Source: CAVWQV01 sp963757115
GTDB taxonomy: Bacteria > Pseudomonadota > Alphaproteobacteria > Acetobacterales > Acetobacteraceae
Direction of reading: 5' to 3'
Assembly: GCA_963757115.1 (NCBI GenBank)
Contig: CAVWQV010000005.1
Location: 236,460-300,459 of the forward strand
DNA length: 64,000 nt
Notes under the pieces: generated by a model
Seen by the model: the letters and a program-made list of their open reading frames with translations, nothing else
What the model was told of the DNA's origin: nothing
Databases searched by the model: none
Part shown: positions 37,405-45,777 of the stretch, one piece after another
How positions within the stretch are numbered: the stretch's first letter is position 1
Layout: the number at the start of each line of letters is the position of its first letter
Made by a program: the position numbers and the translations under genes

Positions 37405-38647
37405 GTGCAGACCAATCAGCGCATCGACGGCCGCCGGCTGTGGGACAGCCTCATGGAGATGGCGACGATCGGAGCGACGCCGAAGGGCGGGGTGCGCCGG
37501 CTCACCTTGACGGACGTCGACCGTACCGGGCGCGAGCGGTTCCGGGCCTGGTGCGAGGCGGCGGGGCTCACGGTGCGGGTCGACGCGATCGGCAACATGT
37601 TTGCCCGCCGTGAGGGCCGCGACCCGTCACGCCCGCCCGTGCTGATCGGCAGCCATCTCGACAGCCAGCCGTCGGGCGGCAAGTTCGATGGAGCGCTCGG
37701 CGTGCTGGGCGGTCTTGAGGTGATGCGGAGCTTGGGCGACCTCGGCATCGTGACGGAAGCGCCGATCGAGCTCGTGAACTGGACGGACGAGGAAGGCAGC
37801 CGCTTCGGCCACAGTCTGATGGGGTCGGGCGTGTGGGCCGGGGTGCTGCCTCTGGCAAAGGCGTACGGGCTCACCGACCTCGATGGGGTGCGGGTCGAGG
37901 CCGCCCTCGACGGCATCGGCTATCGTGGCCCCGAGCCTGCGGAGGTGTTCCCGGCCGACGCGTATTTCGAGCTGCACATCGAGCAGGGGCCGCTGCTGGA
38001 GCGCGGCGGCGAGCAGATCGGCGTGGTGACCGGCGCGCAGGCAATGGTCTGGTATGACCTGGTGGCGACGGGGCAGGACGCCCATGCCGGGACCACGCCG
38101 CCTTCGGCGCGCAAGGACGCACTGGTGTGCGCCGCCCGGGTAATCGACTTGGTGGACCGCATGATGCGGGCGCGCGGCGAGGACGGGCGTGGCACGGTGG
38201 GGCAGCTCGTGGTGGTGCCGAACAGCCGCAACGTGATCCCGGGCGAGGTGCGCTTTTCGGTCGAGTTCCGCCATCCGCTCGACGCCGAGGTGGACCGGCT
38301 GGACGCCCAGTTCCCGCGCGAAGCCGGGTTCATCGCGCGGGATTGCGGCGTGAAGCTCGACGTGTTGCCGGTGTTCAAGAACCCGGCCCAGCCGTTCGAC
38401 CCGGATTGCGTCGATCTGGTGCGGCAGGCGGCGGCGCGGCTCGGCTACAAGTCGCGCGAGATCGTTTCCGGCGCGGGCCACGACGCGGTGTACATCGGGC
38501 CGGAGGATGCCGGCGGCGATGATCTTCACGCCGTGCAAGGATGGCCTGTCGCATAACGAGGCGGAAAGCATCGACCCGGCGGAGGCGGAGGCGGGGTGCC
38601 AGGTGCTGTTCGAGGCGGTAATGGCGCGGGCGAACCGGGCAGCGTGA
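37405..38647 (+). pseudogene. M20-family Zn-dependent amidohydrolase (N-carbamoyl-L-amino acid hydrolase/allantoate amidohydrolase type), one frameshift
   Basis: Di-zinc peptidase-fold hydrolase of about 413 residues. Metal motifs are GSHLDSQPSGGKFDGALGVL and NWTDEEGSRFGHS; YFELHIEQGPLLE and ATGQDAHAGTTPP are typical of carbamoylases. Near 38517 one base moves the end to the frame MIFTPCKDGLSHNEAESIDP, which runs to 38647; the conserved His in LSHNEAE is in this part, so the C-terminus is functional sequence. The GTG at 37405 gives QTNQRIDGRRLWDSLMEMA, the family N-terminus. Likely acts on N-carbamoyl or ureido compounds. Confidence 0.84.
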
Positions 38648-38876
38648 TGCGAGGAGGAAGACGGACGTGTTGCGCCCGTCCATAGCTGCTTTTCCCGCGT
38701 AGCTGCTATTTCCGCGACCCGGCTTTGCTCGGAGACCGCGCCGCGCTTCGGCGAGCCGCCCCGCAGGCAGCGAAACCGGGCTGCCGCAATACACCAAGGC
38801 GCCAGCTGGCCGCCGTGTGCGCGGCCAGGGCGTGAATCGGCGCGGCTGATGTAATGCCACGCGAACGAGCGGCGGC

Positions 38877-40208
38877 TCAGATACCTTCGTACGCCGTGGC
38901 GAGATCCTTGTTTGTGTAGTCTTGCAGCAGTGTCACCGAGACAATACTGATCACTCCGCAGGCGAGGATATACATCGCTACCGAATAGCCGCTCCCATAG
39001 GCGGCGAGCAGCGCAGTCGCGATGAACGGCGCGGGTCCGCCGGCGACGATCGAGGCAAGTTGATAACCCAGACCGGCGCCGCTGTAGCGCAGACGCGGCG
39101 CAAAGGACTCCGCGATCAACGCGGCTTGCGGACCGTACAGCGTCATGACCGGCAGCAGCGACAGCGCGACTGCAACGAAGATGAGCGTCGGCGACTTTGT
39201 ATCGAGCAGCGCGAAGTAAACGAACCCGTAAAGGCCGCTGAATATGGCGCCAATGATGTACATGCGCCGGCGTCCGATGCGGTCCGACAAATGGCCGGCG
39301 ATTGGTACCCACAGGAAGCCCAGAATGGCCGCCGTCACCATCCCTGAAAGCAGTAGCTCGCGCGAAGCCCCCAGCACCCGTGTGCCATAGGTGAAAATGA
39401 ACGCGATATAGATATAGCCAGGCCCCTGTTCCGCCATCCGGACAAAGGCTGAGAGTATCACCTCCTTTGGCTGTCGCCTCAGCACCTCCAGCACGGGTGA
39501 GGATGACAGGCGCTTTTTCTCCACTAGTTCCGCGAATACAGGCGTTTCTTGGACGCCCAACCGGATATAGAGGCCGACCCCGACCATGATGAAGCTAAGA
39601 AGAAATGGGATGCGCCAGCCCCAGACCAGGAACTGGTCGCCGGAGATCTCGCTAAACACCAATACGGCGAGATTGGCCAAGGCAATACCGGCCGGACCGC
39701 CAAACTGCGGCCAGGAGGCAATGAAACCGCGATTCGAGTTGGTCTTTGCCCATTCCATCGACATCAGCACGGAACCGCTCCATTCGCCGCCGACCCCAAC
39801 GCCCTGGATGAACCGCAGCACAATCATGATGAGAGCCGCCCAGATGCCGATCTGTTCGTAGGTCGGGACCAGGCCCACCGCGACGGTCGCCAGGCCGGTG
39901 ATGACCAGCGTTGTGATCAACGTCGCCTTACGGCCGATTCGGTCGCCGTAGTGGCCGAAGATCGCGGCCCCCACCGGCCGGGCGATAAAGCCAATGTAGA
40001 AAATAACATACGCCTGCAACGTCCCGATCAATGGGTCCGAAGCCGGGAAAAACAGCTTCGCGAAGACCAGTCCGGTGACGGTGCTGTAGAGCAGGAAATC
40101 GTACCATTCGATGGTGGTACCGATCGTGCTGGCGATCAACGCGCGCCGCAGTTGCCGGCGGTGCTCAGAGTCCGACAAGGGTCCGCTGGCCTTGCGGTCA
40201 TTCTCCAT
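38877..40208 (-). CDS. MFS transporter, metabolite:H+ symporter (MHS) family
   Basis: Twelve-segment inner-membrane carrier of 443 residues. The N-terminal TIEWYDFLLYSTVTGLVFAK and FIARPVGAAIFGHYGDRIGR are the MHS hallmarks, with RFIQGVGVGGEWSGSVLMSM in the fourth helix region and the repeat motif GHLSDRIGRRRMYIIG in the second half. Relatives import shikimate, alpha-ketoglutarate, proline or dicarboxylates by proton symport. Frame intact. The ABM-family and broken RidA-like genes upstream on the same strand suggest a role with a small organic acid. Confidence 0.9.
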   Translation of the reverse strand: MENDRKASGPLSDSEHRRQLRRALIASTIGTTIEWYDFLLYSTVTGLVFAKLFFPASDPLIGTLQAYVIFYIGFIARPVGAAIFGHYGDRIGRKATLITTLVITGLATVAVGLVPTYEQIGIWAALIMIVLRFIQGVGVGGEWSGSVLMSMEWAKTNSNRGFIASWPQFGGPAGIALANLAVLVFSEISGDQFLVWGWRIPFLLSFIMVGVGLYIRLGVQETPVFAELVEKKRLSSSPVLEVLRRQPKEVILSAFVRMAEQGPGYIYIAFIFTYGTRVLGASRELLLSGMVTAAILGFLWVPIAGHLSDRIGRRRMYIIGAIFSGLYGFVYFALLDTKSPTLIFVAVALSLLPVMTLYGPQAALIAESFAPRLRYSGAGLGYQLASIVAGGPAPFIATALLAAYGSGYSVAMYILACGVISIVSVTLLQDYTNKDLATAYEGI

Positions 40209-40515
40209 CGAGCGATCCTCCCTTGCGACGCGTTGCCGCGTCTGCTTGTTCCGCTCCAGAATAGAATGTATTTATGCCGCCAATGATACCCGGAAAAGCA
40301 GGGGTCGTTTGGTGCCGCCCCCCGGGATTTCGCGGGAAGGCTCCAAACCCGCTTCTGATAAGCATCGCCAGGTGGATCCAGCGTGGCGATAAGCTGCGCG
40401 GGCGCGGCTCTCCTACAGCGTCTCCTGACCGGCACGCTCGCTGGGGCGGCGGCGCGGGCCTGTCTATGGCTGCATTGTCAAGCTCCTGGGCGCGCGGTGG
40501 TCTCGACCCGGGCCA
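40209..40515. other. intergenic region between the MHS transporter and the ABM gene
   Basis: About 307 bases without a supported gene. It contains the only clearly A/T-rich patch near here (around 40255-40290, minus strand GGCATAAATACATTCTATTC), just upstream of the transporter and a likely promoter site. Short frames across it on both strands have no recognisable product. Confidence 0.4.
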
Positions 40516-41196
40516 TCACGCACTGGTGTCGCGACGGGTGAGCTCCGGATAGTATTGCGGCGCCTCCCGACGATCGAACATGCCGTAATCACGCACGACC
40601 CGCACCCGCCGGAGCCGCCCGCCTTCGGGCAGGTTGAGCGTGCTTTCGAAGGCCTCCGCATCTTCCTTGGTGCGCCAGGACAGGAGCAGGATGAGATCGC
40701 CGGGTGTGAGCACGGCATCGAATACGTCCCAGCCCTTCATCCCGGCGGCATCGAGGTTGAGGCCAAGATGCTCGGAGCAATCGGCCGGGTTCGCAGTCTC
40801 CCACTTCGCAAGCCGCTTCGCATCGATCAGGGTGACCGTGGTGCCTTCGCCGACCTCGGTCTCGTCGAGGCGCTGTTCCGCGAGCGCGTGACCTTCCGGG
40901 ATGCGCGTATCCTGGGTGACCTGGCCAACGCGCAAGTGGTAGTCGAGCAGGATCTCAGACCGGCCCTTCTCCTGCGCGATGTGGTGGCGCATTTTGGTGC
41001 GCCAGCGAACCACCGACTTTTCGTCGCGCCACCCCGACAGGGAGAGGATCCAGCCCTCGCGGGTCAGGCTCCTGTAGCGGATGTTGTCGACGAAGCCGTC
41101 AACCTGCTCGAGCTCCGGGCGGAGCATCTTCGCGTTCCCGAGATAGGCATCCCATTGCTCGGGCTTCGGATGTACTTCGAAGATCACTGAGAACAC
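40516..41196 (-). CDS. antibiotic biosynthesis monooxygenase (ABM)-like protein
   Basis: Protein of 226 residues starting at a GTG (41196) with AGGAGG seven bases upstream; the 70 upstream in-frame residues belong to the broken RidA-like gene. The first half is a dimeric alpha/beta-barrel ABM domain: VFSVIFEVHPKPEQWDAYLG, GFVDNIRYRSLTREGWILSL and SGWRDEKSVVRWRTKMRHHI. The second half (TVTLIDAKRLAKWETANPAD, LTPGDLILLLSWRTKEDAEA) looks like a second, weaker copy. ABM proteins can be heme- or quinone-type monooxygenases, but many have no known activity. Confidence 0.75.
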   Translation of the reverse strand: MFSVIFEVHPKPEQWDAYLGNAKMLRPELEQVDGFVDNIRYRSLTREGWILSLSGWRDEKSVVRWRTKMRHHIAQEKGRSEILLDYHLRVGQVTQDTRIPEGHALAEQRLDETEVGEGTTVTLIDAKRLAKWETANPADCSEHLGLNLDAAGMKGWDVFDAVLTPGDLILLLSWRTKEDAEAFESTLNLPEGGRLRRVRVVRDYGMFDRREAPQYYPELTRRDTSA

Positions 41197-41207
41197 GAAC
41201 TCTCCTC

Positions 41208-41588
41208 CTAGATAGTGGCGATGCAGTCGATCTCGATGGGCGAACGGGGCCGGCCAAGCCGGGACGTTCACGAACATCCGCGGCGGCGCATCTTTCGGGA
41301 AGTGTCTGGAGTAGACGCTGTTCACCGCCACGAACTTCTCGACCGAGGCGCAGCAGACGTAGCATTCGAGACCCGCTCCGGCGACGAACCGGCAGTTCCT
41401 AAGCAAAGCTTCATTTGTTCCAGGACCAGCTCTGTGGCGTCCAGCGCGTCAACCTATCTGCGGCGATCGAGCGAGTCCCGCTTGATTGCTACGGTCTCGG
41501 GCGAAGTATAAGGCTCCGAACGCCGCGCGCTGTTTGGTGAATTTGTTTCGGTGGGGCGCAAGAAGTGCCGGTCTTGCCAATTCTGCAT
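41208..41588 (-). pseudogene. RidA-like protein, internally deleted and frameshifted
   Basis: On the minus strand the sense can be followed in three pieces. From the ATG at 41588: FLRPTETNSPNSARRSEPYT then SPETVAIKRDSL and a stop. Next VDALDATELVLEQMKLCLGT in another frame. Then CYVCCASVEKFVAVNSVYSR and MFVNVPAWP, with PIEIDCIATI in a further frame ending at TAG 41208-41210. The C-terminal part matches RidA/YjgF enamine deaminases. About 30 residues expected between the first and second pieces (the V-x-L-S-G-x region) are absent, so this is a true deletion, not only an indel. Just upstream of the ABM gene. Confidence 0.66.
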
Positions 41589-41766
41589 AGCGCCGCCCCT
41601 GGTCCGACGTGATTCTGCCCGAAGAGACGCGTGTCGAGGAAGTCGGCGATAGTGATCTCGAAACGGACCCTGCGTGCCGCGCAACGGGCGGAGCGACACG
41701 CGGGCAGCTCGGCTCTGGCGACGTGCCCACTTGGTTCAGCAATGATTGAGAAAAAGGAATGCAGTC

Positions 41767-42396
41767 ATGAAAACACGTTCGATCATGTCCACGGCGGTGC
41801 TCGCGGGCGTTGTCGCCGCCCCGATAATCGGGCTCGGGCTGTTGCCGGATATCGCAGCGGCGCAGAACAACCCGACGGTGAAGAACGCCATCCCTGCCTC
41901 CGAGCAGGCTAATCTCCAGGCAAAGATCACCGCGATCAACCCGGACACTCGGCAGGTGACGCTAGCCGGCGCGAGCGGCAATCGCGTGACGCTGGTCGCC
42001 GGCCCAAACGTGCGCCTGAACATGCTGAAGGTGGGCGACACCGTGAACGCCAACTACTACCGCTCGGTGGCCTTCATGGTGAACCCGCCGAAGGGCGGCA
42101 ACGGCGTCCCCGTCTCCGACGACGAGATGACCCAGATCATCGCCCGACCGGTTCAGACACCTGGCGGCGCCGCCGTCCGTTTGACGAAGGTCAGCGGCAC
42201 CGTGGTCGGCATCGACCTGGCTGCGCATAGCTTGGATTTGGTCAACCCCTCGGGTGGCGGCATCTACACGTTTGACGTTACTGACCCGGCGCGCGTCGCT
42301 ATGCTAGGGTCGTTGAAAGTGGGCGACACCATCACCGCGGTGATCAGCCAGGCGCTCGCCGTCTCGATCGAGCCGGCGCCCAAGAGCTGGTTCTGA
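41767..42396 (+). CDS. exported protein with repeated small beta-domain, unknown function
   Basis: Protein of 209 residues with a signal peptide (IMSTAVLAGVVAAPIIGLGL then DIAAAQ). The mature part has two similar units: IDPDTRQ-type INPDTRQVTLAGASGNRVTL with LKVGDTVNANYYRSVAF, and VVGIDLAAHSLDLVNPSGGG with LKVGDTITAVISQALAVSIE. The repeated L-K-V-G-D-T-I/V motif recalls DUF5666-like periplasmic beta proteins. The start at 41767 is preceded by AAGGA eight bases upstream. No catalytic residues recognised. Confidence 0.72.
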   Translation: MKTRSIMSTAVLAGVVAAPIIGLGLLPDIAAAQNNPTVKNAIPASEQANLQAKITAINPDTRQVTLAGASGNRVTLVAGPNVRLNMLKVGDTVNANYYRSVAFMVNPPKGGNGVPVSDDEMTQIIARPVQTPGGAAVRLTKVSGTVVGIDLAAHSLDLVNPSGGGIYTFDVTDPARVAMLGSLKVGDTITAVISQALAVSIEPAPKSWF

Positions 42397-42448
42397 CCGG
42401 GCCTGAAGCCTGACGATCGGGCGTCCGACGCCCGGTCGCCGGCGCGCG

Positions 42449-42901
42449 ATGATCGCCACGGCCGGGCAATGGAGCAGCAGCTGGCTATGGAGCCTGCCGC
42501 TGATCGTGCTGACCGTAGTCATCCATGTGCTAGGTCTCGAACTGATCCGCAACCGGGTGGCCGGCGCCTGGAGCGGTGGGCCGCAGGCGCGCCGGCGTCA
42601 CGCGATGTTCGCACTCGTCATGGGCGTCACCGTGTTGCTGATCACGGTGCTGCACGCTATCGAAGGGATTGCATGGGCACTCGCCTATTATCTTCTCGGC
42701 GCCTTGCCCGACGTGCGGTACACTATGCTTTACTCGCTCGGTGCGTTAACGACGTACGGACACGCCGACCTGCATCTCGCCCCGCACTGGCAGATGATGG
42801 GTGCCCTGGAGGCGCTGAATGGGATGCTGCTGTTCGGCCTGACGACCGCCTTCCTGTTCGCCATCATTGACGGGATCTGGCGAGCCGTCCAAAGCCGCTG
42901 A
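42449..42901 (+). CDS. small ion-channel-like membrane protein
   Basis: Protein of 150 residues with three hydrophobic segments (SLPLIVLTVVIHVLGLELI; FALVMGVTVLLITVLHAIEG with a long extension; ALNGMLLFGLTTAFLFAIID). Before the last segment lies MLYSLGALTTYGHADLHLAP, positioned like the pore helix and selectivity filter of two-transmembrane channels. The usual T-V-G-Y-G-D is replaced by T-T-Y-G-H-A-D. The outline suits a potassium-channel-like family with altered filter; transport of K+ is not implied. Follows the exported beta protein by 52 bases. Confidence 0.65.
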   Translation: MIATAGQWSSSWLWSLPLIVLTVVIHVLGLELIRNRVAGAWSGGPQARRRHAMFALVMGVTVLLITVLHAIEGIAWALAYYLLGALPDVRYTMLYSLGALTTYGHADLHLAPHWQMMGALEALNGMLLFGLTTAFLFAIIDGIWRAVQSR

Positions 42902-42977
42902 GGGGCATCGCAAGCTAACGATGGTGGAGCGAGCCATACGGCCAACAATTCACCCAAATGGGTGAAGCGGCCGCGTT

Positions 42978-43835
42978 CTAGTTTGAGAACAGGAACAAAA
43001 TCGTAAGCTGGATGAACCACGCTTGGTGATCGGCCTGGGGGCGCACGGCGTTGTAGTAGGTGTCGAGAGACAGTTTCACAGGTCTCTGCCCGAACCGGAA
43101 GAGCTTTGCCACGCCGCCTCCGATCGGGACGGTCCATTGCTGTCCGGGGTTCGAGACCCAGTCCGCTGTCACATTCGGCGACGTGCCAACGGACCATCCG
43201 TCGCCAAAATGGTAGCTGAGGAACGGGTTCAGCAGGAGGCTGTTGGTTCGGTCGCTACTGTGGGGAGGTCCCCCGAACGACCAAATATTGTTAGCGACGA
43301 CGCCCCATACCCAGGCGCTCGCATCCTTCTTCAGGAAGGCCACTGACGGGCCGGAGCCCCACTTGTTGATCCCGAGCGCGGTGTTGGTGGCCGACGGATA
43401 ATAGATTACCGGTCCAGCACCCCAATAGAAGCCGTCGCCATGTTCCGGCGACAAAAAGAAGGTCGTGTAGCCGTTGGAGAGGCCGAACTCCCAATGATCT
43501 CCGAACTTCTTCGGAGGCTGTGATATCGCCGGAAGCTTGGTTCGCGTGATCAGCGCCCAGTCCTCGTCGAGCCTGAACGGCAAGACGGCCTGATCGATCT
43601 CGAACGTGCTCTTAGTGGCTCCGTACGCGCCATCATCGAACCCGGCCTCGTAGCGCAAGGGCAGCGTGAGGAGCCTGGTCACCGGGTCTTCGGCCTCCTT
43701 CGATAACTCCGTGTCGGTGACCGCCGCTGGCACCTGCGCGACGGCGCGGGTATTCGGAAGTGTAGCCAGCATAGCGGCCGCATATCGGACCCAGGCCTGA
43801 CGAGGATCGCAGGACGGTCCGACGCGCCGGGCCAA
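42978..43835 (-). CDS. outer-membrane beta-barrel protein (neuromedin U-like/transporter family)
   Basis: Protein of up to 285 residues rich in alternating aromatic strands: LRYEAGFDDGAYGATKSTFE, WEFGLSNGYTTFFLSPEH, FYWGAGPVIYYPSATNTALG, GSGPSVAFLKKDASAWVWGV, NSLLLNPFLSYHFGDGWSVG and the C-terminal WFIQLTILFLF ending near-terminal Phe, as in porin-like barrels. The pattern GPVIYYPTAT-x-x-x-LG-x-x-KWG-x-GP is one I associate with a neuromedin U-named bacterial family. A signal peptide is likely within the first 35 residues. No channel substrate is evident. Confidence 0.7.
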   Translation of the reverse strand: MARRVGPSCDPRQAWVRYAAAMLATLPNTRAVAQVPAAVTDTELSKEAEDPVTRLLTLPLRYEAGFDDGAYGATKSTFEIDQAVLPFRLDEDWALITRTKLPAISQPPKKFGDHWEFGLSNGYTTFFLSPEHGDGFYWGAGPVIYYPSATNTALGINKWGSGPSVAFLKKDASAWVWGVVANNIWSFGGPPHSSDRTNSLLLNPFLSYHFGDGWSVGTSPNVTADWVSNPGQQWTVPIGGGVAKLFRFGQRPVKLSLDTYYNAVRPQADHQAWFIQLTILFLFSN

Positions 43836-44053
43836 TCGGCCGTGCTCACCGCACCCGAAAGGGGACCGTCCCTTGCGATTTGTCCTCGCCGGAAATCGAT
43901 ATCACCGAACGGTGGAGCACGCAGTGGCCGACTGCAGAGCCGGAACCGACGCGAAAAGGGTGTCGGGCGCGCTGTGAGAGAGGGCCTGTAGAACGGCAAT
44001 CACCCGATCGCCTTGCAGTATCGCGGCGGCTCGCTAGCTGGCATCAGCGCTTG

Positions 44054-44593
44054 TTAGGTGGCATCAGCGAGGGTGATGTCCACACGCCGGTTCTGGGCCC
44101 GCCCTGGTGCGGTGTCGTTTGACGCAGCCGGATCAGCATCGCCGAACCCTTGGGCCGAAACGAGACTGGGGTTCACGCCTTGCGAGATCATGAACTGCAT
44201 GACGTTGTCGGCTCGCTTCTGAGACAGGATAGTGTTGGTGGTGATACCCTGGCGGGCCAACTCCGGACCGATCGGTGTGTTGTCGGTGTATCCCTTCACG
44301 TCGATCTTCGTCGTCTGGTGTGGGGCCAGGATCGCGGCCACCTTGGTGATCGTACTTTGCGCTTGGGGGGACATCTGCGAACCGCCCGAGGGGAATAGAA
44401 GATCGTTATTGACGGAAACTATGACGGCATTCTGCAACCGTTTGATCTGCGCGCCGTCCGCAGCCACCGACTGGTTGAGCTGTTGATACTCCTGGTCGAG
44501 GGTGTTGTATTTGTGCTGCGACACACAAGCGCCCACCAGGCCGGCGAGCACGACCGAGCTCAGCAGCCCAACCTGCGTCCTCCAATAGATCAT
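44054..44593 (-). CDS. OmpA-family lipoprotein
   Basis: Protein of 179 residues. Signal and lipobox (LLSSVVLAGLVGAC) put the Cys at about residue 23. A short coiled segment follows (YNTLDQEYQQLNQSVAADGA), then an OmpA-like peptidoglycan-binding domain: NNDLLFPSGGSQMSPQAQST, IDVKGYTDNTPIG, LSQKRADNVMQFM and the terminal PGRAQNRRVDI. This anchors the outer membrane to peptidoglycan. The ATG at 44593 has AAGGA upstream; the longer in-frame extension is not needed. Confidence 0.88.
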   Translation of the reverse strand: MIYWRTQVGLLSSVVLAGLVGACVSQHKYNTLDQEYQQLNQSVAADGAQIKRLQNAVIVSVNNDLLFPSGGSQMSPQAQSTITKVAAILAPHQTTKIDVKGYTDNTPIGPELARQGITTNTILSQKRADNVMQFMISQGVNPSLVSAQGFGDADPAASNDTAPGRAQNRRVDITLADAT

Positions 44594-44717
44594 GGCACGT
44601 GTTCCTTTCAAGATAGGAGGAAGGCTACCGCCGTCCCCGACAGGTTGTTCCAAACGATCCCTCGCCTCTGGAACCGCCAGAACGGGGCGAGTCTGGTTCC
44701 GCAGTCGAAACGCGCCT

Positions 44718-44745
44718 ACCCAAAATTGGCACGTCAGCCCCAAAA
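44718..44745. repeat. direct repeat CCCAAAAT, 20 bp apart, upstream of the OmpA-like gene
   Basis: The octamer CCCAAAAT occurs at 44718-44725 and again at 44738-44745, exactly two helical turns apart, about 125-150 bases upstream of the OmpA-family start. Such spacing is common for regulator half-sites bound on one face of DNA. No regulator is assigned. Confidence 0.3.
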
Positions 44746-44886
44746 TGTCCGGATCAGAACGGTAATCCAAAGCCCAGCTCCACACGCCGCCATCAATGCC
44801 AAAGCCTTCGGCGATTGCGCCAAGCTCAAATCTTCAAGAAGCCGGGCTCGCCGGACGACCCAAAGCGACCTAGTCCGGTAACGGGT

Positions 44887-45115
44887 TCAGTGAGCGCCCG
44901 CGCGCAGCGTTGACGAGGGAGGCTCTCCGAATAGGCTTTTGTCACTCCACCGAGAATCGGCCGAAGTTCCAGAACCCGAAACGTGCGGCCACTTGGGTGA
45001 CCGTGGTTGCTCCGGCGCCGGCATCGCGCAAGGCCCTCCTGGCCAGGCTCATGCGCCGAAGCGTTAGGTACCGCTTAGGACCAATGCCCAGAGTCACTCG
45101 GCGCCATGATGGTCA
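44887..45115 (-). pseudogene. AraC-family regulator, C-terminal helix-turn-helix remnant
   Basis: Translating the minus strand across this otherwise empty gap gives GIGPKRYLTLRRMSLARRAL followed by TTVTQVAARFGFWNFGRFSV, the second AraC helix-turn-helix with its G-F-x-x-x-G-R-F-S signature. A stop follows at VE, and one base later the other frame gives KSLFGEPPSSTLRAGAH with a stop at 44887, the normal AraC ending (F-G-x-x-P-S-x-T-L-R). Nothing like the N-terminal sensor domain is seen upstream. It is the tail of a regulator whose front has been lost. Confidence 0.62.
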
Positions 45116-45239
45116 GGGGCTCCAGCAGCACATGGTCCGCTCGACCCGAGCCCGCTCCTGATGGATCGGTTCATCGCCACCGAGCTTCTCCCCGTCGAGG
45201 CTACCAACGATTACCTCGGCTCGCCCTGGCCTAGTCTGG

Positions 45240-45640
45240 TAATACTCGACGCGGGCGGCCCTGCTGACCGGCCGCAACCACCATTCGGCCAGCATGGGCG
45301 GCATCACCGAAGTCGCCACAGGCGCGCCCGGCTACAGCTCGGTGCTGCCCAACACCATTTCGCCGCTCGCCCACACTTGAAGCTCAACGGCTACTCGACT
45401 TCGCAGTTCGGCAAGTGCCACGAGGTGCCGGTGTGGAAACCAGCCCTGTTGGCCGTTCGTCGACAACGGTGCCTCGGCCCAGGGCACTTTGAACGGCGCC
45501 TACGACGAGATGGTCAAAATCAACGGGCCGGCAGCCCTGGAGACTCCGAAAGTCCTGATGGAGCGGCTGGAGAAGCTCGGCGGCCCGGAGTTCGTACAAT
45601 CATTACGCCGTGGCTGGGCGCATGCCATGAGCGCGCCCTT
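45240..45640 (+). pseudogene. arylsulfatase remnant with large internal deletion
   Basis: Three frames together read: STRAALLTGRNHHSASMGGI and VATGAPGYSSVLPNTISPLA; then LKLNGYSTSQFGKCHEVPVW; then directly FVDNGASAQGTLNGAYDEMV, GPAALETPKVLMERLEKLGG and, after a further shift, YNHYAV with GWAHAM. These are consecutive landmarks of large bacterial arylsulfatases, but some 200 or more residues that normally separate the V-P-V-W-E block from the D-N-G-A-S block are missing, and no N- or C-terminal part remains. The active-site Cys/Ser segment (S-P-T-R) is reduced to STR. A true fossil. Confidence 0.66.
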
Positions 45641-45777
45641 ACCGGACACCTCCCCGCGTCCGCTCTCCCGCGAACGGGCGGTTGTCCACATTGGTGATCT
45701 ATGATCAAAGATCAGGGCGTCCAGACCAATCAAGAGACGACTGCGCCTCGAGGCGCCACAAACGGGAGGAAGCACGC

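Noticed and set aside
38648..38876. gene candidate between the M20 hydrolase and the MHS transporter
   Set aside because: Frames on both strands are short, with Arg/Pro-rich products and no similarity; a TAGCTGCT duplication here is too short to mean much.
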